Shown: positions 45,047 to 53,297 of the stretch, piece after piece | Layout: each line of letters begins with the position of its first letter | How positions within the stretch are numbered: position 1 is the stretch's first letter | Assembly (NCBI GenBank): GCA_963822765.1 | Contig: CAWGJL010000050.1 | Span: 186,001 to 250,000 of the forward strand | DNA: 64,000 bases | Origin: Palsa-504 sp963822765 | GTDB taxonomy: Bacteria; Actinomycetota; Actinomycetes; Streptosporangiales; Streptosporangiaceae | Direction of reading: 5' to 3' | The notes under the pieces: generated by a model | The model's input: the letters and a program-made list of their open reading frames with translations, nothing else | Database searches by the model: none | What the model was told of the DNA's origin: nothing | Position numbers and translations under genes: made by a program

Positions 45047-45190
45047 TCGCGGCTTACTGGACCTGGGCACCAGACCATTGTGCACTGTAGCGTCTGGCAG
45101 GAAACCAGCACCTCTTCGAGGCTGCCCAGACCGAAGATGACGTCGGCCTGCGTGCGGGGACCGCCTGGATGACGAGCATCACCCCGGTCG

Positions 45191-45292
45191 GCCGGGCTCC
45201 GCTTCCGGCAGCGACGGCGCCGCCTGGCTGGACGGCCCCTCGGCCCGGGCCGTATCCTGCGACGCCACCTGATCCCGCCCGCCACCGCCGGC
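45191..45292 (+). pseudogene. DUF222/HNH gene remnant 2
   Basis: About 100 bp match bases 1870-1970 of the DUF222 gene, including CCGGCAGCGACGGCGCCGCC and GCCGTATCCTGCGACGCCAC, with a few substitutions and one deleted C. Neither end of the gene is present. It contains a different part of the gene from remnant 1, 3.5 kb away. Confidence 0.8.
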
Positions 45293-45369
45293 TAACGCCG
45301 CGACGCGCAAGCACCTCAACCAGGTAGGTTCGGCTGTGAATGTGCCCCCGGCCCTGAGGAACGCATGCC

Positions 45370-46316
45370 ATGACGCTCGCGATCGAGGCCGTTGGCCTGG
45401 TCAAGCGGTTCGGGAAGACGCTGGCGGTGGACGGCGTCGATCTGGCGGTCCGGCCCGGCATGGTGCTGGGCCTGCTCGGGCCGAACGGCGCGGGGAAAAC
45501 CACCGTGGTCCGGATGCTGGCCACGCTGCTGCGGCCCGATGCCGGTCACGCCCGGGTCTGCGGCGCGGACGTCGTCCAGCCAGGCCGACCGGGTCCGTGA
45601 GCTGATCGGGCTGACCGGCCAGACGCGGCGGTCGACGAGGATCTGACCGGTTTTGAGAACCGCTGCTGATCGGGCGGCTGCTGGAGGTGCCCAGGACGGA
45701 GGCGAAGCGGCGGTCGGCCGAGCTGCTGGCGCGGTTCGACCTGGCCGACGCCGCCGGCCGTTCGGTCAAGACCTACGCCGGTGGCATGCGACGCCGGCTC
45801 GACCTGGCCGCGAGCCTGGTCCAGCGGCCCGCGGTGCTGTTCCTGGACGAGCCGACCACCGGCCTGGATCCGCGTAGCCGGGGTGAGGTGTGGGCGATGA
45901 TCAGGGAGCTGGTCGCCGAGGGCACGACGGTGCTGCTGACCACGCAGTACCTGGATGAGGCCGACCGGCTGGCCAGCGAGATCGCCGTCATCGACCATGG
46001 CCGGGTGATCGCGACCGGCACCGCAGCCGAGCTGAAGGCCAGGATCGGCCGGCAGACTCCGACGTGCGCCCGGCCGATGGCGGACCTGACCCGGGTCGCC
46101 GGAATCGTCGCCGCCGCCGTGGGCCGCGCTCCGGTCAGGCAGCGGAGGATCCGGGCCAGCTGTCGGTCCCCGTCGATGACGCCCGGATCCTGCCGGTCGT
46201 GGTCAGCGGTCTGCAGGCGGAGCTGATCGAGGTCCGAGCTCGCGCTGCACCTGGCCAGCCTGGATGAGGTCTTCATGGCGCTCACCGGGCACGCTGCCGA
46301 GGAGGGCGACCGATGA
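45370..46316 (+). pseudogene. DrrA-like ABC transporter ATPase, frameshifted
   Basis: Start ATG 45370: AIEAVGLVKRFGKTLAVDGV and Walker A GLLGPNGAGKTTVVRML, in a frame that stops at 45600. The next pieces are RVRELIGLTGQT, then from 45687 AELLARFDLADAAGRSVKTY with AGGMRRRLDLAASL and Walker B VLFLDEPTTGLDP. The C-terminal parts LSVPVDDARILPVVVSGLQA and HLASLDEVFMALTGHAAEEG are again in other frames. All motifs are recognisable for the daunorubicin-resistance (DrrA) subfamily. At least four single-base changes would be needed to restore it. Confidence 0.75.
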
Positions 46317-47136
46317 CGGCCAGCCCGATGACGGCCGACAGGGCGGCTTGGCCGGGCCGGGCCCGGCGGATGAAGCCGGCCGCGCGCTGCGGCACGAGCT
46401 GACGCTGGCGTGGCGGGCCCTGGTGCGGATCAGGCGCAACCCGGAGCAGCTGCTCGAAGTGACGCTGCAGCCGATGATCTTCGTGACGCTGTTCGTGTTC
46501 TTGTTCGGCGGCGCGATCAAGGGGGAGAGCAGGCACACTTACCTGCAGTACGTGCTGCCCGGCATCATGGTGATGACGGTGCTGTTCGCGAGCATCGGCA
46601 CCGGCATCGGCCTGAACACCGACGTCAGCAAGGGCATCTTCGACCGGTTCCGGAGCCTGCCCATTTCCCGGTCGGCCCCGCTGACCGGGACGATCATGGG
46701 AGATTTCGTCCGCTACGTGGTCTCGATCGCGATGGTCTTCGCTTACGGCTCGCTGCTGGGCTTCCGGATCGCGACCAATCCCGTGTCCGCGCTCGGCGCG
46801 ATCGGGCTGATGTTCGTCTTCGGTTTTGCCGTCGGCTGGATCTGGGTGCTCCTCGGCCTGTACGTGAAGTCCCCGCAGAGCCTGCAGGGATTCAGCTTCA
46901 TCGTGATGTTCCCGCTCGCGTTCGGCAGCAACGTGTTCATCCAGACCAGCACCCTGCCCGGCTGGCTGCAAGCCTGGGTCCGGGTCAACCCGGTGACCGC
47001 GCTGGCCGGCGCCAGCCGGGGCCTGATGCTGGGCGGACCGGTCGCGACCCCGGCCTGGCACTCCATCGCCTGGAGCATCGCGATCACCGTCGTCTTCGCC
47101 CCGCTGGCCGTCCGCCGATACCGCCACATCGGCTAA
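46313..47136 (+). CDS. DrrB-like ABC-2 permease, 5' frame uncertain
   Basis: About 250 conserved residues with six hydrophobic segments: ALVRIRRNPEQLLEVTLQPM, IFVTLFVFLFGGAIKG, YVLPGIMVMTVLFASIGTGI, DRFRSLPISRSAPLTGTIMG and VNPVTALAGASRGLMLGG. This is the DrrB/ABC-2 pattern. The expected start ATG 46313 overlaps the ATPase stop but is in a different frame; the long frame opens further upstream. A shift near 46375 would join MTASPMTADRAAWPGRA to HELTLAWRALVR. It pairs with the broken ATPase. Confidence 0.75.
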
Positions 47137-47169
47137 CGGGGGAGGCAAACGGACTGTGGTTCTCGCCAC

Positions 47170-47330
47170 TCAGCCCTCGATCAGCGCTACCGGATGCTCT
47201 CCCACAGCACCCGCTCGCCGGCCGTCCCAGGCCAGCACGGCCTGCGGCGCCCGCATCCGGTTCGCCTCGAACGGTGCCGCCGCATACGGAATCCCGAGAA
47301 ACGCCGCCACCCCAGCTGAGACCAGCCGCT
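47170..47330 (-). pseudogene. remnant of a type B carboxylesterase N-terminus
   Basis: On the minus strand VSAGVAAFLGIPYAAAPFEA and NRMRAPQAVLAWDGRRAGAV match the F(L/K)GIPYAxPP...RFxPPxPxxxWxG motif near the start of para-nitrobenzyl-esterase-like proteins. It stops 26 codons later and has no catalytic triad. Flanking bases 47137-47580 hold no other supported gene. Confidence 0.5.
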
Positions 47331-47581
47331 CGCCGAGATCCTCGCGATCCAGATTGGTCCGATGCCGCCCCGGATGGAATTGTGCCCGCGAGAAGGCCGG
47401 CTAGCTGCTCAGGCGGGGATGAGCCTGGCCCAGTCGTTCCCCCCGTTGCAGAACCCCTTCCGGTGCGGGGAGATGGCTGGCGGCCGACCGCCTTGACTCT
47501 CACCTTGGGGGAGCCCGCACACGACGGGCGGCGCGATCTGGCCGGCTACCGGGTCAGCCGCTGCGCGGAAAGAGGTCAGTC

Positions 47582-48004
47582 ATGTACGAAGTCGGCAGCT
47601 GGGAGATACCGAGCGGAGCCTGCTCTGCCTCGAGCGCACGTCGACGAGCAGGGGCAATGGGCGTTCGGCAAGGAGTTCATCGCGATCTTGCGCGAGCGCC
47701 GCTGCCGAGGATCGAAGGACGAGCAGGCGCGGCCTTCTGCATCCAGTGGGGCTGGGTGAGCGCTGACAGCGACGGCCCGGTCGAATGGTGCAAGCCGGTT
47801 CCGCAGGCCGAGGCACGTGCCCTCGCAGAGCGCTATCCCGAGCTGACGTTGCGAACCGAGCCGGCGCACCGGGAGGCGTTCGTCGCGCTGCCAGCTGGGT
47901 ACCGGCCCGAGGACCTCGGCCTGCGCACCACCTATCTCGCGACCGGGCCCGTCACCGACCCGGTCCCCGACATCGACCTCGCCCTCCCGTTCGCCGTAGA
48001 GTGA
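47582..48004 (+). pseudogene. hypothetical protein, two compensating frame breaks
   Basis: The start (MYEVGSWEIP) and the end (FCIQWGWVSADSDGPVEWCK, AYRPEDLGLRTTYLATGPVT-like segment near 47895-47950) are in one frame. The middle is better read in another as HVDEQGQWAFGKEFIAILRE. The C-terminal half has good codon use, so a real gene existed. I do not recognise the family. It ends exactly at the ABC fragment start. Confidence 0.45.
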
Positions 48005-48075
48005 TGATCGAGGCTCGAGGCCTGGTCAAGCGCTACGGCTCAACCATGGCCGTCAACGACCTGTCTTATGTGCCA
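48004..48075 (+). pseudogene. N-terminal fragment of an ABC transporter ATPase
   Basis: MIEARGLVKRYGSTMAVNDL is the usual first strand of an ABC ATPase. The similarity ends about 22 codons in, before Walker A, at the point where the PadR promoter region begins. It is a relic of a gene cut off by deletion. Confidence 0.6.
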
Positions 48076-48105
48076 AGCTCCCGGGCCGCCGCCATGCGTC
48101 GACTT

Positions 48106-48126
48106 ATATCCTGGTTTCCAGTATAT
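48106..48126. promoter_or_regulatory. candidate PadR operator
   Basis: ATATCCTGG-TTT-CCAGTATAT is an inverted repeat with 8 of 9 paired positions, 8 bp before the PadR ATG at 48134. PadR regulators typically bind ATGT/ACAT-like AT-rich dyads at their own promoter. Confidence 0.6.
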
Positions 48127-48133
48127 TGATGGC

Positions 48134-48472
48134 ATGGCAGTCAGGCCGATGACGGGGCAGGCATTCTTCGTGCTCACCGCGCTGGCCGACGGCCCGCGGC
48201 ATGGGTACGGCATCGTGGGTGAGGTGGCCGAGCTGTCGCAGGGCCGGGTCAAGCTGAAGATCGGCGGCCTGTACGGGGTGCTGGACCGGCTCGCCGCCGA
48301 GGGGCTGATCGAACCCGACCGGGAGGAGGCGCACGACGGGCGGCTGCGCCGCTACTACCGGCTGACCCGGGACGGGCGGGGCGCGCTGGCCGAGGAGGCC
48401 GAGCTTCGCGCCGCCACCGCCCGGGTGGTGCGGGTGCGGCTGGGCCTGGCCGCGGCGGAGGCGGCCGGGTGA
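48134..48472 (+). CDS. PadR family transcriptional regulator
   Basis: 112 residues from ATG 48134 (MAVRPMTGQAFFVLTALADG); an upstream in-frame ATG would start inside the ABC relic and operator. PRHGYGIVGEVAELSQGRVK, IGGLYGVLDRLAAEGLIEPD and RRYYRLTRDGRGALAEEAE are standard PadR winged-helix elements. It overlaps the next gene by 4 bp, forming the common PadR plus membrane-protein operon. Confidence 0.92.
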   Translation: MAVRPMTGQAFFVLTALADGPRHGYGIVGEVAELSQGRVKLKIGGLYGVLDRLAAEGLIEPDREEAHDGRLRRYYRLTRDGRGALAEEAELRAATARVVRVRLGLAAAEAAG

Positions 48473-49538
48473 GCGGCATCAGCGGCAACATAGCGGACCT
48501 GGAGCGGCGGTACCGGCGGGTGCTGCGGCTGCTGCCCGGCTACTACCGGGAGCAGTGGGAAGAAGACATGATCACCGCCTTCCTGGACGGCTGGCTGACC
48601 GGCGACCCGGACGACCGACGAGTGACATCACCACGCAGGCCTGAGGCCCGGCTGGGCGGAGGCCACCAGCGTGATCGGCCTGGCGGCCCGGCTGTACCTG
48701 GGCGGCGCGGGTGACTCCGCGCCGGTACTTCGCCTGGGGACAGGCCGTGCGGCGCGCGGTCTCGCCGTGGTGCTGCTGCACGCGGTGCTGGGCCTTGACG
48801 TGCTCGTGCAGACGGCCTGGAACCGTCGTCTGTTCGGCCTGCCCGCGCCGCCCGCGATCTTGTGCGGCCGCCTCGCCCGGCGGCGTCTGGTTCGCCGTGT
48901 TTTACGGGGTTAACGTCGTCTGGATCGTGATTTTCGTCGCGCTGGTCCTCGGGCATTACCGCACGGCCCGGGTCCTCGCGGTGCTGGCCGTGGTCCCCGG
49001 CCCGGTCGCATCGCTGCAAGCCCAGCTCACCGGCAGCATGCCGGCGCCGTTCGCGTCGTGGGCCTTCTGGGTCCCGTTCACGCTGGTCCCGGTCCTGGCC
49101 ATGGCCGCGTTCCACGCGGCCGCCCCGCCGCCCGCCCGCTGGCCCTGGCTGCTGGCCCTGCCCGCCGGCGAACTCCTGGTGGTGGTCCCGCTGCTGGCGC
49201 TCCAGGCGACCGGCAACTTCGCCTGGGTGCCGGACCTCCCCGGGCAGTGCTGCCTCCTGGCCGCCCTGGCCTGCCTGGCCCACGTGCCCAGAGCCTGGTC
49301 CCGCCGGGCCGCCGGGTCGGGCGCATGGTCGCTGGCCCTGGCCTTGCTGGCCGCCGTCACCGCGGTGTACCGGGTCGCCTCGCTCACCGCGTACCCGCAC
49401 GACCCGCACCTGGTCGCGGTTGGCCTGGCCGAACTGCTCATCCTGGGGACCGCCGCCGCGCTGGTCGCCCCCGACGCCGCCCGCGCCCAGGCCGCCACGC
49501 CCGCGCCGCCGCCTGCTCCGCACCCGATCGCGGCCTAG
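48469..49538 (+). CDS. PadR-linked integral membrane protein, frameshifted N-terminal half
   Basis: The N-terminus ADLERRYRRVLRLLPGYYRE and EDMITAFLDGWL is typical of proteins co-encoded with PadR regulators. From about 48620 the frame changes twice (VIGLAARLYLGG, then AVVLLHAVLGLDVLVQTAWN). From about 48890 one frame continues to 49538 with seven or so hydrophobic helices (VNVVWIVIFVALVLGHYRTA, WVPFTLVPVLAMAAFHAAAP). Repaired length is about 355 residues. Function unknown; probably regulated by PadR. Confidence 0.7.
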
Positions 49539-49835
49539 GAGGCCACGGACATGCCGCCAGCCGCCGCGCCTGCCGGCCGTCGCTGGCCAGCGTGCTGGAG
49601 GCCGCGGGCGTCGAGCTCACCACGGCGGCCTATGACGCCCAGGGCTTCCTCGGGATGTCGGGCGCCGGCCAGACCTGGTCCTGCCCAGGATGCGAGCGCA
49701 TTCACCGGCCCGCTGGAAATGGTTCTCCCCGCCAAGGATCAAGTTCTCCTGCTTCACCGCCTGCTGTTCCCGGGTCCGGTGGCTCAGCCGGTTACGGTCG
49801 TAACCAGTCCAGGGACCTGACCGAGCGCGAATGCG
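49539..49835. other. intergenic stretch, no supported gene
   Basis: Several short frames are open because of high GC. One contains EAAGVELTTAAYDAQGFLGM and another AFTGPLEMVLPAKDQVLLLH, which may be pieces of an old gene, but they cannot be joined or assigned. Confidence 0.3.
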
Positions 49836-52115
49836 TCAGGCGGTCGCAGGCGGCCGGGTAACCGACAGCTCCGGCGGGATCCCGCGGTACGCCTCGATCT
49901 CGACCAGGGCCAGCTGCCCCGTACACCCCTGGCTGAGCGTCGAGGAGGGCCGGTCGGCGGTCAGCACGTTGGGATTCCCGTGCCGGCAGAACGAAGGGTC
50001 AGCCGGGTCCGGGTCGTACCACGCCCCGGTGGACAACTGCGCCACCCCCGGCCGAACGGCCTCGTCCACCGCCAGCCCCGCCAGGCACGCCCCCCGGTCG
50101 TTAAAGATCCGGACCAGATCCCCGTGGCACAGCCCGCGAAAGACCGCATCGCCCGGGTTCATCCGCACCGGCTCCCGCCCGGCGACCTTGACCGACTGAC
50201 TGTGCGCGCCGACGTCGAGCTGGCTGTGCAGCCGCGACTTCGGCTGGTTAGCCACCAGCTGCAGGCCGAAGCGCCGCGCCGCGGCCGACCCGAGCCACTC
50301 CTCCGGCTCCAGCCAGACCGGGTGCCCCGGGCAGTCCGGGTAGTTGTAGCCGTCGATGGTGGCGGAGAAGATCTCGATCTTCCCGGTCGGCGTGGTGAGC
50401 GGATGCTTCTCCGGGTCAAGACGGAACTCGGCGAACGCCACCTGCGGCTCGCTGGCCACCGGCAGCTCAAGCCCGTCGCCCGCCCAGAACTCGTCGAACC
50501 CGGGAACCGGCCAGCGGGCCCCGAGCGAATCCCGCCATTCGTCATACAGGTGCCGCAGCCACTGCATCGCGGTGCGCCCCTCGGTGAAGTCCTTGGCCAC
50601 GCCGAGCCGGTCGGCCAGCTCGGCGAGGATGGCGTAGTCGTCCCGGGCCTGGCCATGCGGGCGGGTGAGCGCCGGCATCGGGAAGAACATCCGGTCGTTC
50701 TGCCCCGAACCGAAATCGTCCCGTTCGATGGTCATCGTGACCGGCAGCACCACGTCGGCGTGCCGGGCGGTCGCCGTCCAGAACGGATCGTGTACCACGA
50801 CCGTCTCCGGGCGGGCGAACGCCTCGCGCAGCCGGGCCAGGTCCTGGTGGTGATGGAACGGGTTGCCGCCGGCCCAGTACACGAGCCTGATGTCCGGATA
50901 GGTCAGCCGCGCCCCGTTGTAGTCATAGCAAGCGCCGGGATTCAGCAGCATGTCGGCCATCCGGGCCACCGGGATGTACGTGGCCACCGCGTTCCGCCCC
51001 TGCCCCAGCCGCGGCACCCCGACCTGCGGCGCCGGCTCGCCGACCGCGGCCACGGAGCCGTACCCGTGGCCGAACCCGCCGCCCGGCAGCCCGATCTGGC
51101 CGAGCATGGCCGCGAGCACCACGCCGAGCCACAGCGGCTGTTCCCCGTGCCGGGCCCGCTGCAGCGACCAGCTCACGGTCACCATGGTGCGAGAAGCGGC
51201 CATCTCGTGCGCGAGCTCCCTGATCCGCGTCGCCGGCACCCCGGTGATCGCCGAAGCCCACGCGGGATCCTTGACCACGCCGTCGGCCTCGCCGCGCAGG
51301 TAACGCGCGAACCGCGCGAAGCCGACCGTGTAGCGGTCCAAAAAGAAGGTGTCGGCCAGGCCGTCGGCGTCGAGGACCTGGGCCAGCGCGAGCATGAGCG
51401 CGGCGTCGGTGCCGGGCCGCGGCGCGATCCATTCGGCCTGCGCCGCCTCTGGCGTGTCGTCGCGCAGCGGGCTCACCGAGACGAACCGGCAGCCGCGCGC
51501 CCGCGCGGCGCTCATCCAGCCGCGGGTGTGGTGCCGGGACACCCCGCCGGGAGAGACCGCGGCGTTCTTCGGTGACAACCCGCCGAACGCGACCACCAGG
51601 TCGGTGTGCTCCGCGATCACGGACTTGGCCGTGGCGTGGGTCTGCAGCACGGTCATGTCGGCGATCACGTAGGGCAGCAGCACGGTGGAGGTGCCGTGAC
51701 TGTAGCTGTTGACGTGCCGGACATAGCCGCCCAGGCAGTTCAGGAACCGGTGCAGCTGGCTCTGCGCGTGGTGGAACCGGCCCGCGCTGGCCCAGCCGTA
51801 GGACCCGCCGTACACCGCTTCGGCCCCGTGGTCGCGGTAGACCCGGCGCAGTTCCCCGGATAGCAGGTCGAGCGCGGTGTCCCACGACACGGGGACGAAC
51901 GGCTCGTCGCCGCGCCCCGGCGCGCCTGGCCCGTGGTCCAGCCAGCCCTGGCGCACGTGCGGCTGCGCGATGCGGGCCGGGTGATGCTGCGCGGAGGCGA
52001 CGTTGTCGATCAGCCGCATCGGCTCCGGGTCCCCGCGCCACGGACGCACCCCGGTCAGCCGCTCCCCGTCGCTGACCGCCTCGAACGTCCCCCAGTGCGT
52101 CAGATGCACGCTCAT
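49836..52115 (-). CDS. molybdopterin-dependent oxidoreductase, DMSO/biotin sulfoxide reductase type
   Basis: 759 residues from MSVHLTHWGTFEAVSDGERL; 11 more codons are possible. YGGSYGWASAGRFHHAQSQL holds the likely Mo-ligating Ser. RHVNSYSHGTSTVLLPYVIA, GGNPFHHHQDLARLREAF and RMNPGDAVFRGLCHGDLVRI follow the BisC/TorA/DorA pattern, and the C-terminal molydopterin-dinucleotide domain is complete. There is no iron-sulfur Cys cluster and no Tat signal, so it is a cytoplasmic biotin-sulfoxide-reductase-like enzyme rather than a periplasmic respiratory one. Substrate inferred only. Confidence 0.85.
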   Translation of the reverse strand: MSVHLTHWGTFEAVSDGERLTGVRPWRGDPEPMRLIDNVASAQHHPARIAQPHVRQGWLDHGPGAPGRGDEPFVPVSWDTALDLLSGELRRVYRDHGAEAVYGGSYGWASAGRFHHAQSQLHRFLNCLGGYVRHVNSYSHGTSTVLLPYVIADMTVLQTHATAKSVIAEHTDLVVAFGGLSPKNAAVSPGGVSRHHTRGWMSAARARGCRFVSVSPLRDDTPEAAQAEWIAPRPGTDAALMLALAQVLDADGLADTFFLDRYTVGFARFARYLRGEADGVVKDPAWASAITGVPATRIRELAHEMAASRTMVTVSWSLQRARHGEQPLWLGVVLAAMLGQIGLPGGGFGHGYGSVAAVGEPAPQVGVPRLGQGRNAVATYIPVARMADMLLNPGACYDYNGARLTYPDIRLVYWAGGNPFHHHQDLARLREAFARPETVVVHDPFWTATARHADVVLPVTMTIERDDFGSGQNDRMFFPMPALTRPHGQARDDYAILAELADRLGVAKDFTEGRTAMQWLRHLYDEWRDSLGARWPVPGFDEFWAGDGLELPVASEPQVAFAEFRLDPEKHPLTTPTGKIEIFSATIDGYNYPDCPGHPVWLEPEEWLGSAAARRFGLQLVANQPKSRLHSQLDVGAHSQSVKVAGREPVRMNPGDAVFRGLCHGDLVRIFNDRGACLAGLAVDEAVRPGVAQLSTGAWYDPDPADPSFCRHGNPNVLTADRPSSTLSQGCTGQLALVEIEAYRGIPPELSVTRPPATA

Positions 52116-52600
52116 GCGATCGATCGTAACTCCCGGAGCGAAAAGCAAAATTCACAAGCTTTTTCGCCGAACGATCCGTGGTTCCCGCCGCCGCGCCCGG
52201 TCGCGTCTTCCAGGATCCGGGGATCGGCGAAGTCGCGGGAATGCACGATATGACCGTCCCGGATCCTGATGATCTGGACCGACGTCGTCGTGAACGTCCG
52301 GCCCGTCGTGGTCACGGTCCCCGTCGCCCGCATCTCCGTGATCACCACCTCGGGATCCTGGGTCTGGTAAAGCTCGGCCACCTCGAAGCCCTGTATCCGC
52401 AACGGCGACGCCATGACGCGCCGTGAGTACTCGCGGATCGCCGCCTGGCCCGCCAGGCGCATGGGGGTGCCCGGCGGTCCCGCGAAGGACGACTCGATCA
52501 CCGCATCGGGCGCGAACAGGGCAGCGAAGCCGTCGGCGTCGCCGTTCAGGATCAGCTGGCTGCGCCGGGCCAGGACCTCGGCGGGAGTGGCGGATGACAT
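52112..52600 (-). CDS. SnoaL-like NTF2-fold protein
   Basis: 162 residues from MSSATPAEVLARRSQLILNG. GDADGFAALFAPDAVIESSF, RLAGQAAIREYSRRVMASPL and VQIIRIRDGHIVHSRDFADP are typical. The last 25 residues are encoded by the dispersed repeat at 52148-52189, and the stop overlaps the next start by 4 bp, so the C-terminus looks acquired. Divergent from a TetR regulator. Confidence 0.85.
   Translation of the reverse strand: MSSATPAEVLARRSQLILNGDADGFAALFAPDAVIESSFAGPPGTPMRLAGQAAIREYSRRVMASPLRIQGFEVAELYQTQDPEVVITEMRATGTVTTTGRTFTTTSVQIIRIRDGHIVHSRDFADPRILEDATGRGGGNHGSFGEKACEFCFSLRELRSIA
52148..52189. repeat. dispersed repeat, copy 2
   Basis: TTTTTCGCCGAACGATCCGT followed by GGTTCCCGCCGCC matches the 12499-12536 copy. 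Just before it, TTCACAAGCTT also resembles the tail of palindromic copies C and D. It supplies the C-terminal codons of the SnoaL-like gene and the leader of the molybdoenzyme gene. Confidence 0.6.
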
Positions 52601-52637
52601 GCGGTCTTCCCTTCGCTCAGGCAGTTCGGTCAACAAG

Positions 52638-52650
52638 CGTTCATTGAACG
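52638..52650. promoter_or_regulatory. candidate TetR operator
   Basis: CGTTCATTGAACG is a perfect dyad around a central T in the divergent region between the SnoaL-like gene and the TetR gene (38 bp before the former, 48 bp before the latter). Confidence 0.6.
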
Positions 52651-52697
52651 AGCGTAGAATAAAATGACCCTCCGGTCAACACCCGTAGAATGAAACC

Positions 52698-53279
52698 ATG
52701 ACCACTCCCCGGCCCGGCTCGCGCGCCGAGCAGCGCCGCCGCACCGAGGCGCGCATCCTCGACGCCGCCACCGAGGTCTTCTTCAGTGCCGGGTACGACC
52801 GGGCCACCATCCGGGCCGTGGCCTCGGCCGCGGGAGTGGACGCGGGCCTGGTCATGCACTACTTCGGGTCCAAGCAGGAGCTGTACCGGCGGGTGATCGA
52901 CACCGCCCCCGTCCCTGAGGTCAGCGGAACGCCGGAGGAGGCAGCCGAGCAGATCCTCGCCGCGCTGGCCGGCCGGCTGGCCAGCGAGCCGGTCGCGTCG
53001 CTGGCCCTGTTCCGCTCGATGCTGACCAACCCCGAGGCCGCCAGCGCCGTCAGCGCCGGCATCGCCCGCTACGAGGCGCAGATCGCCCAGGCCATCCCCG
53101 CCGCCGACGCAGACCTGCGAGCCGCGATCATCAGCGCCATCACGATCGGCATCACGGTCTCCCGGCACCTGATCAAGTCCGACGAACTCGCCACCGCCGA
53201 CCCGGCCCACGTCATCAAGCTGCTACGTCCCTGCGTGCTCTCCCTGGCCGCCCGCCCCGACCACAGCGCCCCGCCTTAA
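52698..53279 (+). CDS. TetR family transcriptional regulator
   Basis: 193 residues. The HTH runs AEQRRRTEARILDAATEVFF, GYDRATIRAVASAAGVDAGL and VMHYFGSKQELYRRVID. The C-terminal ligand domain (ILAALAGRLASEPVASLALF, SAGIARYEAQIAQAIP) is intact and ends in LLRPCVLSLAARP. It probably represses the divergent SnoaL-like/molybdoenzyme operon through the dyad at 52638. Confidence 0.92.
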   Translation: MTTPRPGSRAEQRRRTEARILDAATEVFFSAGYDRATIRAVASAAGVDAGLVMHYFGSKQELYRRVIDTAPVPEVSGTPEEAAEQILAALAGRLASEPVASLALFRSMLTNPEAASAVSAGIARYEAQIAQAIPAADADLRAAIISAITIGITVSRHLIKSDELATADPAHVIKLLRPCVLSLAARPDHSAPP

Positions 53280-53297
53280 CCTCAGACCCGCCCTGGC

